Assembly (NCBI RefSeq): GCF_000332075.2
Contig: NZ_ALVU02000001.1
Span: 3,360,324 to 3,424,323 of the forward strand
Direction: 5' to 3'
Source: Synechocystis sp. PCC 7509
Lineage (GTDB): Bacteria > Cyanobacteriota > Cyanobacteriia > Cyanobacteriales > Chroococcidiopsidaceae
Length of the DNA stretch: 64,000 nt
Shown here in pieces: positions 44,717-53,751 of this stretch (positions are counted from its first letter, which is position 1; every line of letters starts with the position of its first letter). The notes beneath the pieces were generated by a model. The model saw nothing but the letters and a program-made list of their open reading frames with translations. It had not been told where the DNA came from and did no database searches. A program made the position numbers and the translations under genes.

Positions 44717-45709
44717 CTACTTTTTGTCTTCCCCCATTGCCAAATAGCTATTGGCGGCTAATATTTTTGCTCCATCCTGCGATCGCACAAACTTTATAAA
44801 TTCTTGAGCATCTGGGGAAATTTTACCCGGATGAAAAACAAAATACAAGTTTTTGACTAAAAGGTATTTGCCCTTAGCGGCATTTTCTATAGTTGGAGCA
44901 ATACCATTAAATTTCAAAATTTTTATAGAAGATAGTCGTTTTTCTGTTGTAATTGTTCCTATGTCAGCGATTCCTAGAGCTAGAGGTGTTTTTTCTAGTT
45001 GCTGGTTCATTTGTTGGTCTTTGTACAAAGTAGTCCAACGCTCGTCTTTCTGGCTATCTGTGTAAACTTGTTTAAACCCGCTAATTTTTTGCTCTAATAT
45101 AAGAATCGAGCTATCGCTAGGCTCTCGCGTCAAAACGATTATTTCTTTACCATCAAGCCACTGAGTTTTTTTGCCTTGATAAATATCAAGTAATTGGGCG
45201 GAAGTAATATTATTGTCAGCGACGGAGGGATGAACGGCGAAAGCTAGAGGCGTTTTTGCGATCGCAATTACTGTAAGTCCCAGTTTTTTTTCCTTTTCTT
45301 TCAACGGTCTAGAAACCATCCCAACAGCCACTGCACCATCCGCCGCCGCTTGAATTGCTCCACCAGAACCAATACTTGCAGGCACATTTATCTTGATTTC
45401 GGGATGAGTTTTTTGAAATTGTCTGGCTAAAATTCTGGTGATTTCTAAACTTACTCCCGATCCAGCAAAGGTTAGTGGTGTTACGGTGGGCGGTTGTATA
45501 TCTGTTTGGGGCTTAATTGGTGTATTTAGTGAGACAGTGTTATTAACTTGACTCTGGTTATCTTTAAGTAAAGATCGCCATACTAATACGGTATTGACGG
45601 ACATCCCAAAAAATATTAGTAGTATTAACCACCAAACTATATCGATGCTTTGCACTTTGGCGAAGTTTGTTAGCCTTTGCCAAAACGCTGAATGCTTAGG
45701 TTTATCCAT
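44717..45709 (-). CDS. PstS-like phosphate-type substrate-binding protein
   Basis: A 330-residue protein with one N-terminal membrane anchor (IVWWLILLIFFGMSVNTVLV) and a periplasmic type II binding fold of the PstS family (LTFAGSGVSLEITRILARQF, NVPASIGSGGAIQAAADGAV, YQGKKTQWLDGKEIIVLTRE). The GSGGAIQAA motif contacts the bound oxyanion in PstS. No pstCAB genes are adjacent, so it may be a sensor or an orphan binding protein. It is 170 bp downstream of the RsbW-like gene and in the same direction as the GGDEF-EAL gene. Confidence 0.8.
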   Translation of the reverse strand: MDKPKHSAFWQRLTNFAKVQSIDIVWWLILLIFFGMSVNTVLVWRSLLKDNQSQVNNTVSLNTPIKPQTDIQPPTVTPLTFAGSGVSLEITRILARQFQKTHPEIKINVPASIGSGGAIQAAADGAVAVGMVSRPLKEKEKKLGLTVIAIAKTPLAFAVHPSVADNNITSAQLLDIYQGKKTQWLDGKEIIVLTREPSDSSILILEQKISGFKQVYTDSQKDERWTTLYKDQQMNQQLEKTPLALGIADIGTITTEKRLSSIKILKFNGIAPTIENAAKGKYLLVKNLYFVFHPGKISPDAQEFIKFVRSQDGAKILAANSYLAMGEDKK

Positions 45710-45879
45710 TTTTTAACCACAACAACGTTGTTTATTAACTCACATTCGTAGGTTAATTATAGATACCTAGTTGGGTTAGCGCTGACTGAGTAGTATAGAG
45801 CGCAACCAGTCTATATAGGTTAATTTTATCAAGTCTAGAATGCTTAATTCTATAGTTCCCATTTTTGCCATGATTATAA

Positions 45880-46323
45880 CTAAGCTGACAAATTTGTTGT
45901 CCGATTGACTACAAAAATATTGCGATTGCGATCGCCTAGCTTCTCATAAACAAACTTATCCACCCCTTGAAAAGCTAGAAAAATCCCCAATCCCCCTATC
46001 GGTCTTTGCGCCAAAGGTCGCTCCAAAGTTTCGGTTTCTACCGGTACTTTTTCCAACGGGTTAAAGGCTGCACCCGTGTCTTCAAGGGCAATTGTGACGC
46101 AATGATCGTCAATATCGGCTTGTACGCCTAATACGCCCTCTTTTCCCGCTTCTTGGTAGCCATGAATAATTATATTGGTGGCAATTTCGTCTATGGCTAG
46201 ACGCAGCTTGTAAGCGGCTTTTTTATCTAATCCCGCTTGAGTGGCTACAGCAAGAATGTATTTAGCGATCGCATCTAGTGATTCAATAGTTCCCGGTACG
46301 GTTATAGCTTCCATAAGTTTCAT
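45880..46323 (-). CDS. RsbW/SpoIIAB-like serine kinase (anti-sigma factor type)
   Basis: A 147-residue GHKL ATPase. The N box is LAIDEIATNIIIHGYQEAGK with the metal-binding Asn, and the G boxes are ALEDTGAAFNPLEK and RPIGGLGIFLAFQGVDKFVY. Proteins of this type phosphorylate STAS anti-anti-sigma proteins and bind a sigma factor or another target. The gene follows the RsbU-like phosphatase by 18 bp, so kinase and phosphatase are one operon. Candidate partners are the STAS proteins encoded at 48506 and 51003. Confidence 0.88.
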   Translation of the reverse strand: MKLMEAITVPGTIESLDAIAKYILAVATQAGLDKKAAYKLRLAIDEIATNIIIHGYQEAGKEGVLGVQADIDDHCVTIALEDTGAAFNPLEKVPVETETLERPLAQRPIGGLGIFLAFQGVDKFVYEKLGDRNRNIFVVNRTTNLSA

Positions 46324-46341
46324 CGTAGTTTTAATAATTAA

Positions 46342-48306
46342 CTAATCAATGGGTGTATTCCACTGCACCGCTAACATGGTGATATCGTCAAACTGTGGCG
46401 CTGAGTCGGTATGAGCAACTACATCGGTTTTGATTTGCTCTAAAAGTTTGCAGGGAGAAGAAAAGGATTGAGTTATTAAGGAAACTAAACGCTTGTAGCT
46501 AAAAAATTCCCCCGTAGGACTTCGCGCTTCGGTAACTCCATCGGTGTAGCCAATTAAACTGTCCCCAGGTTCTAATTGCAAAGTGCCGATCTTAAACTTA
46601 GCATTGGGAATCATCCCAACGGCTGGCCCTGTAGGCGCTAGAGTTTGTTTAATCACTCCAGCATTGGCAACTATTAGCGGCTCGTGTCCGCCATTAATAT
46701 AAGTCATCAATCCTGTATCCGGGTTGAGGATGCCAAAAAACATGGTGGCAAACATCCCCGTCTCGCCGTGTTCTTTGACAATATAGTTATTGGTAATTTC
46801 TACTGCTCCTAGTCCATAGGTTTGCTCTAGTTGGTTTTCTTCGGGTGCTTTAGTCAGACAATTTTCAGTTGTATTTCTGGGAGTCAGTGCTAATTTATCC
46901 AAGCAAATTTGTCCAGAAAAAACTCTAATAAAGCTGCGAAATAGTCCCATAAACATTGCTGCGCCGACACCTTTATCGCAGACATCAGCAATTACAAGTC
47001 CGACATAGTTGCCAGGAAGCATAAATACATCATAAAAATCCCCAGCTACGGTTTTTGCTGGCTCAAAAACTGCGGCAATTTCCCAGTTAGGCAATTTTAA
47101 AAGTGGTTCTGGTAAAAAATCTCTCTGGAGTTTTTGACCTTTTTCTAAATCGAGTTCTAAAGCTTGTTTTGCTTCATTTAATTGCCTTGTTCGTTCCGTA
47201 ACTCGATCTTCCAAAGTGCGGGTATAGCTACCCATTTCGGCAACCATTGAATTAAATGTTTCTGCCAATAGTTCCAGTTCATCATTACTTTTAATTTCAA
47301 CTACTGTATCAAAATTGCGATCGCGTACTTTTTGCGCTCCTTCGTACAGTTTAATAATGGGTCTAACTAACCACTGTGCCAAAATAAAAGCCACTAATAG
47401 CGAAAATAGCAAGCTGCCAACAATCACATGAAGGTAAGTATATTTCAACCCTTCAAGCTGTTTAGCAATGCTTCTCACATCCATATCTAAACCCATGACA
47501 GCGATTACTTTGCCGCTTGCATCTTTAATCGGAATCCCCGCCGTAATAAAACTACTCCATTGATTGGCATAAAATGTACTGTCAGATTGTGCTACCCCAT
47601 CAAAAGCTGGAGCAAGGGAAACAGAGCCAGGAGTATAATAATAGCCAATCCAACGGTTGCTTTTTGAGGTAGACGTAGCGTATCTATATTCTCCATCCTC
47701 TGCTAAAACTCTTAATATTTTTCGGTCAGAGGAGTTAGGCGCAGTAGTAACTAAATAACTACTCCAAATAAAAACATCTGAGCTATTATCTCGACGGGTT
47801 CTATTTGTAATATCTCCTAGTTTTTGAGCAATAATTTGATAAATTTTTAAGTTAACAATTTTGGTTCTTTCCGCCTGAGATTTCAAGCCATCAGCAGCTA
47901 TCTGAGATTTAAAACCACCGGCAGCAATTTTTTCTTCTAAAAGTATTTTATGATCTGTTGGAACACTTGCCTTTGCTACTTGGTTACTTATCTGGCTAAT
48001 TGCCTTGATATCCTCCGGTGTAAAACTTGCAGCTTCTTTAGTCCCAATAGCTTTTAATTCCTCAGACAAATCTGCCAAAATAGCGCCTTGGGTGCGGGTA
48101 TAGATCCAGCTAATACTTGCCCCCGCAACGCTAACTGACAGTAAAGAAATAGCTAATCCTAATTTGAGATAAAAAGGGAAAGTTAGCCCTTTTTTCGCCA
48201 TTATCTTAGGAACGTCAATAAGGCTTTCTGCCACACTATTTTTTTTGGGCTTTTGCAGCTTTAAATAACCAAGCATCTGCATTTTTTTACCTTTGCTATC
48301 AAGCAA
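46342..48306 (-). CDS. RsbU-type PP2C phosphatase with extracellular sensor and HAMP
   Basis: A 654-residue membrane phosphatase. TM1 (FYLKLGLAISLLSVSVAGAS) is followed by a dCache/PAS-like external region of about 230 residues (GVAQSDSTFYANQWSSFITA), TM2 (YLHVIVGSLLFSLLVAFILA), HAMP and a short coiled coil, then a PP2C (SpoIIE) domain with QRDFLPEPLLKLPNWEIAAV, TVAGDFYDVFMLPGN, VIADVCDKGVGAAMFMGLFR and IGYTDGVTEARSPTGEFFSY (metal-binding Asp residues). It should dephosphorylate a STAS protein in response to an outside cue. It pairs with the kinase gene at 45880. Confidence 0.9.
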   Translation of the reverse strand: MLDSKGKKMQMLGYLKLQKPKKNSVAESLIDVPKIMAKKGLTFPFYLKLGLAISLLSVSVAGASISWIYTRTQGAILADLSEELKAIGTKEAASFTPEDIKAISQISNQVAKASVPTDHKILLEEKIAAGGFKSQIAADGLKSQAERTKIVNLKIYQIIAQKLGDITNRTRRDNSSDVFIWSSYLVTTAPNSSDRKILRVLAEDGEYRYATSTSKSNRWIGYYYTPGSVSLAPAFDGVAQSDSTFYANQWSSFITAGIPIKDASGKVIAVMGLDMDVRSIAKQLEGLKYTYLHVIVGSLLFSLLVAFILAQWLVRPIIKLYEGAQKVRDRNFDTVVEIKSNDELELLAETFNSMVAEMGSYTRTLEDRVTERTRQLNEAKQALELDLEKGQKLQRDFLPEPLLKLPNWEIAAVFEPAKTVAGDFYDVFMLPGNYVGLVIADVCDKGVGAAMFMGLFRSFIRVFSGQICLDKLALTPRNTTENCLTKAPEENQLEQTYGLGAVEITNNYIVKEHGETGMFATMFFGILNPDTGLMTYINGGHEPLIVANAGVIKQTLAPTGPAVGMIPNAKFKIGTLQLEPGDSLIGYTDGVTEARSPTGEFFSYKRLVSLITQSFSSPCKLLEQIKTDVVAHTDSAPQFDDITMLAVQWNTPID

Positions 48307-48371
48307 ACGATCAGGTTATCAATGATTTAATCATCGATAAACTTATGGACTCAAACTAAAAATTTGTAGAG

Positions 48372-48465
48372 CTATAGCAATCCTATTTGATTCATAAACA
48401 TTAACCGTAGGGGTGTAAGGCATTACACCCCTACAACGTTCGCAATTGATTTAGGATTGCTATAG
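48372..48465. repeat. MITE-like palindromic element, 94 bp
   Basis: Terminal inverted repeats CTATAGCAATCCTA (48372-48385) and TAGGATTGCTATAG (48452-48465) are perfect over 14 bp. An inner pair, GTAGGGGTGTAA (48407-48418) and TTACACCCCTAC (48423-48434), makes a second perfect stem. It carries no gene. Such nested palindromes are non-autonomous elements (MITEs) of IS630-like or similar transposases in cyanobacteria. It separates the STAS/glgX operon from the RsbU gene and could also act as a hairpin in RNA. Confidence 0.75.
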
Positions 48466-48505
48466 AATTATTTTCTATCTCTACTGCAACTAGCAGACAA
48501 GTATT

Positions 48506-48835
48506 TTAAACTTGAGCAACTCCGTATTCTTCAACAACAAATACACTTTCAGCAAAGCCAGTTTTGGTAAGAGTATCTAGCACCATCTCTTGAGGAGCAA
48601 CTACATAAATATCAACGTCAGAACCCATCTTTTGTTTAGCAAAGATCAGGACGCGCAAGCCAGCACTAGCCATGTATTCTAAGTCTTGCATAAACAGCAC
48701 AAGTTTCTGTGGTTGACTTGCGGCGGCTTGTTCTACCGCAGTTTTAAATAAAAGTGCTGAACCTGCATCTAATTCGCCAACTAAAGTAATTTTAGCGACA
48801 TCTTTGTCCATTTCTAGAGTTGCAGTAAAAGCCAT
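48506..48835 (-). CDS. STAS-domain anti-anti-sigma factor (RsbV-like)
   Basis: A 109-residue single-domain STAS protein starting at the ATG at 48833-48835 (MAFTATLEMDKDVAKITLVG), with AAAGGAAAA upstream; the frame extends to 48871 but lacks a good start there. The phosphorylatable Ser is in LEYMASAGLRVLIFA, the site at which RsbW-type kinases act. It is the last gene of the operon from 54968, 25 bp after glgX. Confidence 0.87.
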   Translation of the reverse strand: MAFTATLEMDKDVAKITLVGELDAGSALLFKTAVEQAAASQPQKLVLFMQDLEYMASAGLRVLIFAKQKMGSDVDIYVVAPQEMVLDTLTKTGFAESVFVVEEYGVAQV

Positions 48836-48860
48836 AATTTTGTTTTCCTTTGATGTAAAA

Positions 48861-50984
48861 TTATTTACCAACGAGAATAACTACCGTGCGATCGCCTAGT
48901 AGTAAACCAGACTGATTATCTAAGCGCGGTTCTGTCCCTGGAATCCAGCTATCTTCCCCAGGGTTAGAGCCTGTATTAGCAAAAACGTGCCATTGCATAG
49001 AATCCGGCAATCCCGGCAACTCAAACCAATGAGCAACATAATCGGTATTCATCGCTACATAGATGTAGTTATCAACTACCGTTCCCTCTTTGGCGTGTTT
49101 GCCACAAAGCATAAAAGCTAGGGTGCGGCTAGACTCTGACCAATCAGCACTCCAAGCTTGCTGTCCGTGCCAGGTGATGTCTGCGTAACCGCTACCAACA
49201 TAGTCTCGATTCTGGAAGTGAAAGCGATTTCTTAGTACCGGGTGAGCTTGGCGGAAAGCATTGCAGTGGGCAAAGAATTGAAATAAATGCTTGTTGGATT
49301 CTAATAGCGTCCAATCGATCCAGTTAAGTTCGCTATCGTGGCAATAGGTATTGTTATTACCTTGCTGACTGCGCCCAACTTCATCTCCCATCAAAATCAT
49401 GGGTACGCCTTGACTAACCATCAACATAGCAACAGCATTTTTCATCTGCCGTTGACGTAAGGCATTTATTCCTGTATTTTCTGTCCACCCTTCAGCGCCA
49501 CAATTCCAGCTATCGTTATCATTACCTCCATCGTTATTGTTTTCGCCATTTGCCTCATTGTGCTTATCGTTGTAAGACACCAAATCCGCCAAAGTAAAGC
49601 CATCATGACAAGTAATAAAATTAATCGATGTCGCTGGCCCTCTACCCGCCCAAGCATACAAATCGGGAGAACCTTGGAGACGTTGAGCCATATCGCCTAC
49701 ACAGCCCGGTTCTCCTTTCAAAAACTTGCGAATCCCATCGCGGTACTTACCATTCCATTCTGCCCAGCGTCCAAAGGCGGGAAAAGAGCCGACTTGATAT
49801 AAGCCGCCAGCATCCCAAGCTTCAGCAATTAGTTTGCATTTAGCAAGGATGGGGTCAAAAGCTAGAGATTCTAAAAGCGGTGGATTTGCCATTGGCGCAC
49901 CCCAAGGATCTCGCCCCAAAATTGACGCAAGGTCAAAACGGAAGCCGTCAACGTGATACTCCGCCGCCCAAAAGCGCAGACAATCAAGCACCATATTTCG
50001 CACAATGGGGTTATTGCAATTTAAGGTATTGCCCGTACCGCTAAAGTTGAAATAGTACCCATCGGGGGTAAGCATATAGTAAGTTTGGTTATCAATCCCC
50101 CGGAAGGAAATTGTCGGGCCGCGTTCGTTACCTTCGGCGGTGTGGTTAAAAACTACATCTAAAATTACTTCAATACCGTTTCTGTGTAGTTCTTTAATTA
50201 GCGTTTTTAACTCGTCAACCTGCATTCCCAACTTACCTGTAGCTGCATAGCCAGCTTTGGGAGCAAAAAAGCCGACGGTACTATAACCCCAGTAATTAAA
50301 TAACATTTCCCCGGTTTTGGGGTTGGGGCGGCTATTTTCAAATTCATCGAATTCGTAAATAGGCAGTAATTCAAGACAGTTAACGCCTAATTCTTTAAGG
50401 TAGGGGATTTTTTCGCGGATAGCTGCATAAGTCCCTGGATGCTTGACTCCAGAGGAAGGATGACGAGTAAAACTCCTGACGTGAGCTTCGTAGATAATTT
50501 GATCTTCTGGTTCAATTTCTAAAGGGCGGTCATCTTCCCAATCAAAGTCATCAAAAGCAAGGCGGGCGCGGTGTTGGTATTTATCGTTCCAATCTGGCGT
50601 ATTACCCCAAACATCTCTACCGCCAATGAGTTTGGCGTAAGGATCCATGAGGATTTTGGTAGAATCAAACCAATAACCTGCGGGGGGGTCAAAAATTCCA
50701 TCCATGCGGTAGCCGTACTCGATATCTTCGTAATTGAGATCGAAGACAATCATGCTAAATACGTTGCCAATCCGAAAAGCATCAGGAAAAGGAATTTCTA
50801 CTAAAGGTTCGAGGGCGTGTTTTTTGAATAAAACTAATGTACAAGACTTAGCATGGCGCGAATAAATCGAGAAATTTACACCTCCCGGTAATAAAGTAGC
50901 GCCAAAAGGTAGGGGTTTACCGGGTCTAAGCTTGTAGCCGTTGTGGGTGTGAGTGGGGCTAATATCAATTCTGCCTAGGGTCAT
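48861..50984 (-). CDS. glgX: Glycogen debranching enzyme (isoamylase type)
   Basis: A 707-residue GH13 enzyme of the GlgX/TreX isoamylase group, which cuts alpha-1,6 branches of glycogen. An N-terminal CBM48-type beta domain (GKPLPFGATLLPGGVNFSIY) precedes the barrel. Catalytic residues are visible: Asp in VDGFRFDLASILG, Glu in LIAEAWDAGG and Asp in FITCHDGFTLADLVSYNDKH. The ending is a beta domain (GLLLGDRTVVILVG). It lies between two STAS genes in the same operon, an unusual neighbourhood for a glycogen enzyme. Confidence 0.92.
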   Translation of the reverse strand: MTLGRIDISPTHTHNGYKLRPGKPLPFGATLLPGGVNFSIYSRHAKSCTLVLFKKHALEPLVEIPFPDAFRIGNVFSMIVFDLNYEDIEYGYRMDGIFDPPAGYWFDSTKILMDPYAKLIGGRDVWGNTPDWNDKYQHRARLAFDDFDWEDDRPLEIEPEDQIIYEAHVRSFTRHPSSGVKHPGTYAAIREKIPYLKELGVNCLELLPIYEFDEFENSRPNPKTGEMLFNYWGYSTVGFFAPKAGYAATGKLGMQVDELKTLIKELHRNGIEVILDVVFNHTAEGNERGPTISFRGIDNQTYYMLTPDGYYFNFSGTGNTLNCNNPIVRNMVLDCLRFWAAEYHVDGFRFDLASILGRDPWGAPMANPPLLESLAFDPILAKCKLIAEAWDAGGLYQVGSFPAFGRWAEWNGKYRDGIRKFLKGEPGCVGDMAQRLQGSPDLYAWAGRGPATSINFITCHDGFTLADLVSYNDKHNEANGENNNDGGNDNDSWNCGAEGWTENTGINALRQRQMKNAVAMLMVSQGVPMILMGDEVGRSQQGNNNTYCHDSELNWIDWTLLESNKHLFQFFAHCNAFRQAHPVLRNRFHFQNRDYVGSGYADITWHGQQAWSADWSESSRTLAFMLCGKHAKEGTVVDNYIYVAMNTDYVAHWFELPGLPDSMQWHVFANTGSNPGEDSWIPGTEPRLDNQSGLLLGDRTVVILVGK

Positions 50985-51002
50985 GGGGATAATTTACAAT
51001 TA

Positions 51003-51383
51003 CTAGGTGGGTAATACTTGGGGTTGATTCTTTAAGGCAGCAATTCCCGCTTCAACGGTATCGCAGTTGATAAAGTAGTCTAAAAAACCTGTAATAGACA
51101 TCGTGTCTTTGATGTCGTCCACTAAGCCAACTAAAACTATTTGCCCTTCTTGGTTTGTGACTTGCCGATACAAAGACAACATCATTCGCAGTCCCGCACT
51201 CGACATATAAGGAACTTTAGTCATATCCAATAAGAGTTTGACCTGGGGTTGAGCAAGAGGTAGTAGCTGATCTTCGACCATCGGAGCGGTGTTATAGGTT
51301 ACTTCCCCATTCATTTCAACTAGGGTGATGTTGGTTGCTGGGTTGGCTTCTGGCAGTGGTATCGTGGCGATTTTAATTTCCAT
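51003..51383 (-). CDS. STAS-domain anti-anti-sigma factor, second copy
   Basis: A 126-residue STAS protein (TLVEMNGEVTYNTAPMVEDQ). The phosphorylatable Ser lies in KVPYMSSAGLRMMLSLYR, and IVLVGLVDDIKDTMSITGFL is the usual C-terminal helix region. The sequence differs from the STAS protein at 48506, so the two may have separate kinases or targets. It is 18 bp upstream of glgX. Confidence 0.87.
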   Translation of the reverse strand: MEIKIATIPLPEANPATNITLVEMNGEVTYNTAPMVEDQLLPLAQPQVKLLLDMTKVPYMSSAGLRMMLSLYRQVTNQEGQIVLVGLVDDIKDTMSITGFLDYFINCDTVEAGIAALKNQPQVLPT

Positions 51384-51414
51384 ATTTGAGCTGTTTAGAG
51401 GTTGAAAGATTGAC

Positions 51415-51759
51415 TTATTGGTTATCTAAAATTTCGTTGAGGCTACTAAAACAGCCAGCAACTTTGTTGAAACCTGCATAAACGCACATAAATAACAGTA
51501 ATTCTTCAATTTCGGCGCGGGTTGCTCCTTGCTTAGTTGCCATGTCTACATGAGCCGCAAAGGGGCTACCTGTACCGATTTGGTCTTGAATTACTACATC
51601 AACCGCGATCGCAATTAAGGCTTTAGTTTTTTGGTCAATTAGCGGCAATCCCCACGCTTCTCCAGCAACTCTAGTCACAAAATCGCCAAACTTGGGGTTA
51701 ATTTGTTTTAACGCCTCTTGGAGTTCGTGGTCGTCTAAAACTGCATTTTTATAAGTCAT
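51415..51759 (-). CDS. Carboxymuconolactone decarboxylase-family protein
   Basis: A 114-residue protein of the CMD/AhpD fold (FVTRVAGEAWGLPLIDQKTK, then IAVDVVIQDQIGTGSPFAAH). It lacks the CxxC-His pair of AhpD peroxidase partners (LLLFMCVYAGFNKVAG has one Cys), so it resembles the decarboxylase branch. The substrate is unknown. It sits in the operon between an epimerase-like gene and a STAS gene, 31 bp from the latter. Confidence 0.85.
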   Translation of the reverse strand: MTYKNAVLDDHELQEALKQINPKFGDFVTRVAGEAWGLPLIDQKTKALIAIAVDVVIQDQIGTGSPFAAHVDMATKQGATRAEIEELLLFMCVYAGFNKVAGCFSSLNEILDNQ

Positions 51760-51824
51760 ATGTGATCGTTTTCCAGTATTTTTTTAACTAGGAGGCAGTA
51801 ACTAGCACTACCTCCCACAAATCC

Positions 51825-53660
51825 CTAAACTGGGGCAATTTGAACTTTAACGGTGACTCTTTCGGTTGTTTGGGGCAATTTTACCGTCAGCGCTTCCGCA
51901 TCAAAATCGGTGTAAGGTTCGCCGTTGATTTCGCACTTGGCAATTTTGACGCTACCAGGGGGCAAAATATCGGGTTGAACGCGCAAAATATTATCTTTAA
52001 ACCCTCCCGGTTGCGGCTTAAAGAAGAAGTCCATCGGCTGCTTATTCGTTAGCAAATTGGTGTAAACCGCCGCTAAAAAGCATAGTTCGGTGGAGTGATA
52101 ACCGCTCATAGAGTGGCTACCCTTAAAACGCTCTGTACCTGTGAGAAAAGGAATGCCGTTAGCTTGGACGTTGAAATAAACCCCGCCGTCGTCATGGTCT
52201 AAGAAATAGGCATTGTAGAAAGCTGTAACTTCCCGACTATGGCGCAGAGATTCGGGATATTTGAGAACGCCTTGCAAAATCATATAGGCTAGGATAGCTT
52301 GCTCTTGCTGCCACCAAGCTTTGCGATCGTGGTAGACAAAGCGATAATGTTCTTCCCCAGGCTCTAATTTGCGCTCCAATACATCATACCAACCTCCCCG
52401 TTGGCGATCGCTGGCAAGGTCTGGCATTAGTACGGCTATTTTGGTTGCTAAAGATTTGTATTCCTCTTTAGGTTTCAACGAGTGCATCCGCATCAAGTTC
52501 CAAGCAATTTTCAGGTTGTGACCAACCACCGCCCGGTTTTGCTGTCCTACCCAGGTACTATCATGCGACCAGTCTTCGTGAAAGCGCTCTTGTACAAAGG
52601 GACTATTTTCAAAGTCAGGGAAGTATTTAGCAATAGTATCGAAGGTGTCTTCTAACATCTCTGCGTACTCGGCTTCACCTGTTGCTAAGTACAAATTGAT
52701 CAAATAAGCCGGAGCATGATCTCCTACGGAGTTCCAGTTTTTACGGGCGCGATTGACTCCCAATGTCTCGCTACGGGGGTCTAAAGTTAAGGGATCAATA
52801 CTGGAAAAATAGCCGCCTTGTACGGGGTCGCGGTAGAAGTTTTTAAACAGTTTGACAGTTTTTTGGGTATCGCTGAGAATCTGGGGATCTCCGGTAATTC
52901 GATAAGTCTGTACTGGCCCTGCTAGAGCGTAAACTTGCTCGTACATGGGGATCGATTCGCGGTCTTCGCTAAAAGCATCGCCATGTTCAGAAGATAATAA
53001 CTTTAATTCGCGATCGCCTTTAACTTGAATGCCGTGATACCAGTAAACAATATCTTCATCTTGGTCATAAAACCGCATATGGTCGCGCAGGTATTCTGTT
53101 CCTTTTTCCGCCGCTTCCAAAAATCGGTCTTCCCCAGTCATCATGTAAGCAGTAGCAAAACCATAAACTAAGCGAGAAATCGTATCGGTTTCTTGCAGAT
53201 AGTCATCTTGCTTTTTTTCCCCAGCTAAATTGAGGTAAGTCCGGTAATTACTGTAATCAATTTCTTGGTTTGGATAGTTAAATTGCCATTTGAGATAGGA
53301 GTCAGCAATGGAGTGAATTTGCTTCACCCACCAGTCGGGTTCTTCATGGCGATAGTTTTCGGGTGCATCTCCAGGGAAAACTAGCGATTTAACTTCAAAC
53401 TTATGTTCGCCACCTTGGGGGTAAAAGATTCCATAGGCAAAAACGTGTTGACCGGGAATTAGTAGTTCTGCCAACCGCCCCGTACAATCGTTGTAAGGCT
53501 CTTCTAAATTGTGGGTAATTCGAGCGTAAACTGTTGGGGTTAGGTAAGCTTGAAACTCTTTGCCATCAGAGGTTTTAATCCCAAAGCTTTTTTCTGTCCG
53601 GTTAAAAGAGGTAACGTACCCGGCGATCGCATCTGAAAATGTAAACTCAATATTACTCAT
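51825..53660 (-). CDS. AGE-family (N-acylglucosamine 2-epimerase-like) protein
   Basis: A 611-residue protein with an (alpha/alpha)6-barrel pattern (EDRFLEAAEKGTEYLRDHMR, GYFSSIDPLTLDPRSETLGV, VVGHNLKIAWNLMRMHSLKP, LDHDDGGVYFNVQANGIPFL). The family includes sugar epimerases, cellobiose 2-epimerase and related glycoside-active enzymes; His residues at the core are visible (GHNLK, SMSGYHSTELCF). N-terminal and C-terminal beta regions of about 110 and 100 residues are extra relative to simple epimerases. A role in sugar metabolism with glgX is likely. The specific reaction is not assigned. Confidence 0.78.
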   Translation of the reverse strand: MSNIEFTFSDAIAGYVTSFNRTEKSFGIKTSDGKEFQAYLTPTVYARITHNLEEPYNDCTGRLAELLIPGQHVFAYGIFYPQGGEHKFEVKSLVFPGDAPENYRHEEPDWWVKQIHSIADSYLKWQFNYPNQEIDYSNYRTYLNLAGEKKQDDYLQETDTISRLVYGFATAYMMTGEDRFLEAAEKGTEYLRDHMRFYDQDEDIVYWYHGIQVKGDRELKLLSSEHGDAFSEDRESIPMYEQVYALAGPVQTYRITGDPQILSDTQKTVKLFKNFYRDPVQGGYFSSIDPLTLDPRSETLGVNRARKNWNSVGDHAPAYLINLYLATGEAEYAEMLEDTFDTIAKYFPDFENSPFVQERFHEDWSHDSTWVGQQNRAVVGHNLKIAWNLMRMHSLKPKEEYKSLATKIAVLMPDLASDRQRGGWYDVLERKLEPGEEHYRFVYHDRKAWWQQEQAILAYMILQGVLKYPESLRHSREVTAFYNAYFLDHDDGGVYFNVQANGIPFLTGTERFKGSHSMSGYHSTELCFLAAVYTNLLTNKQPMDFFFKPQPGGFKDNILRVQPDILPPGSVKIAKCEINGEPYTDFDAEALTVKLPQTTERVTVKVQIAPV

Positions 53661-53751
53661 CTATTTGTCTCTCTTTGCTAAAAGATAATTACTTGAATTT
53701 GCTGATATTCCACCCTAGACAACACAATTTTTAAGCCAGATTTATGGCTAT

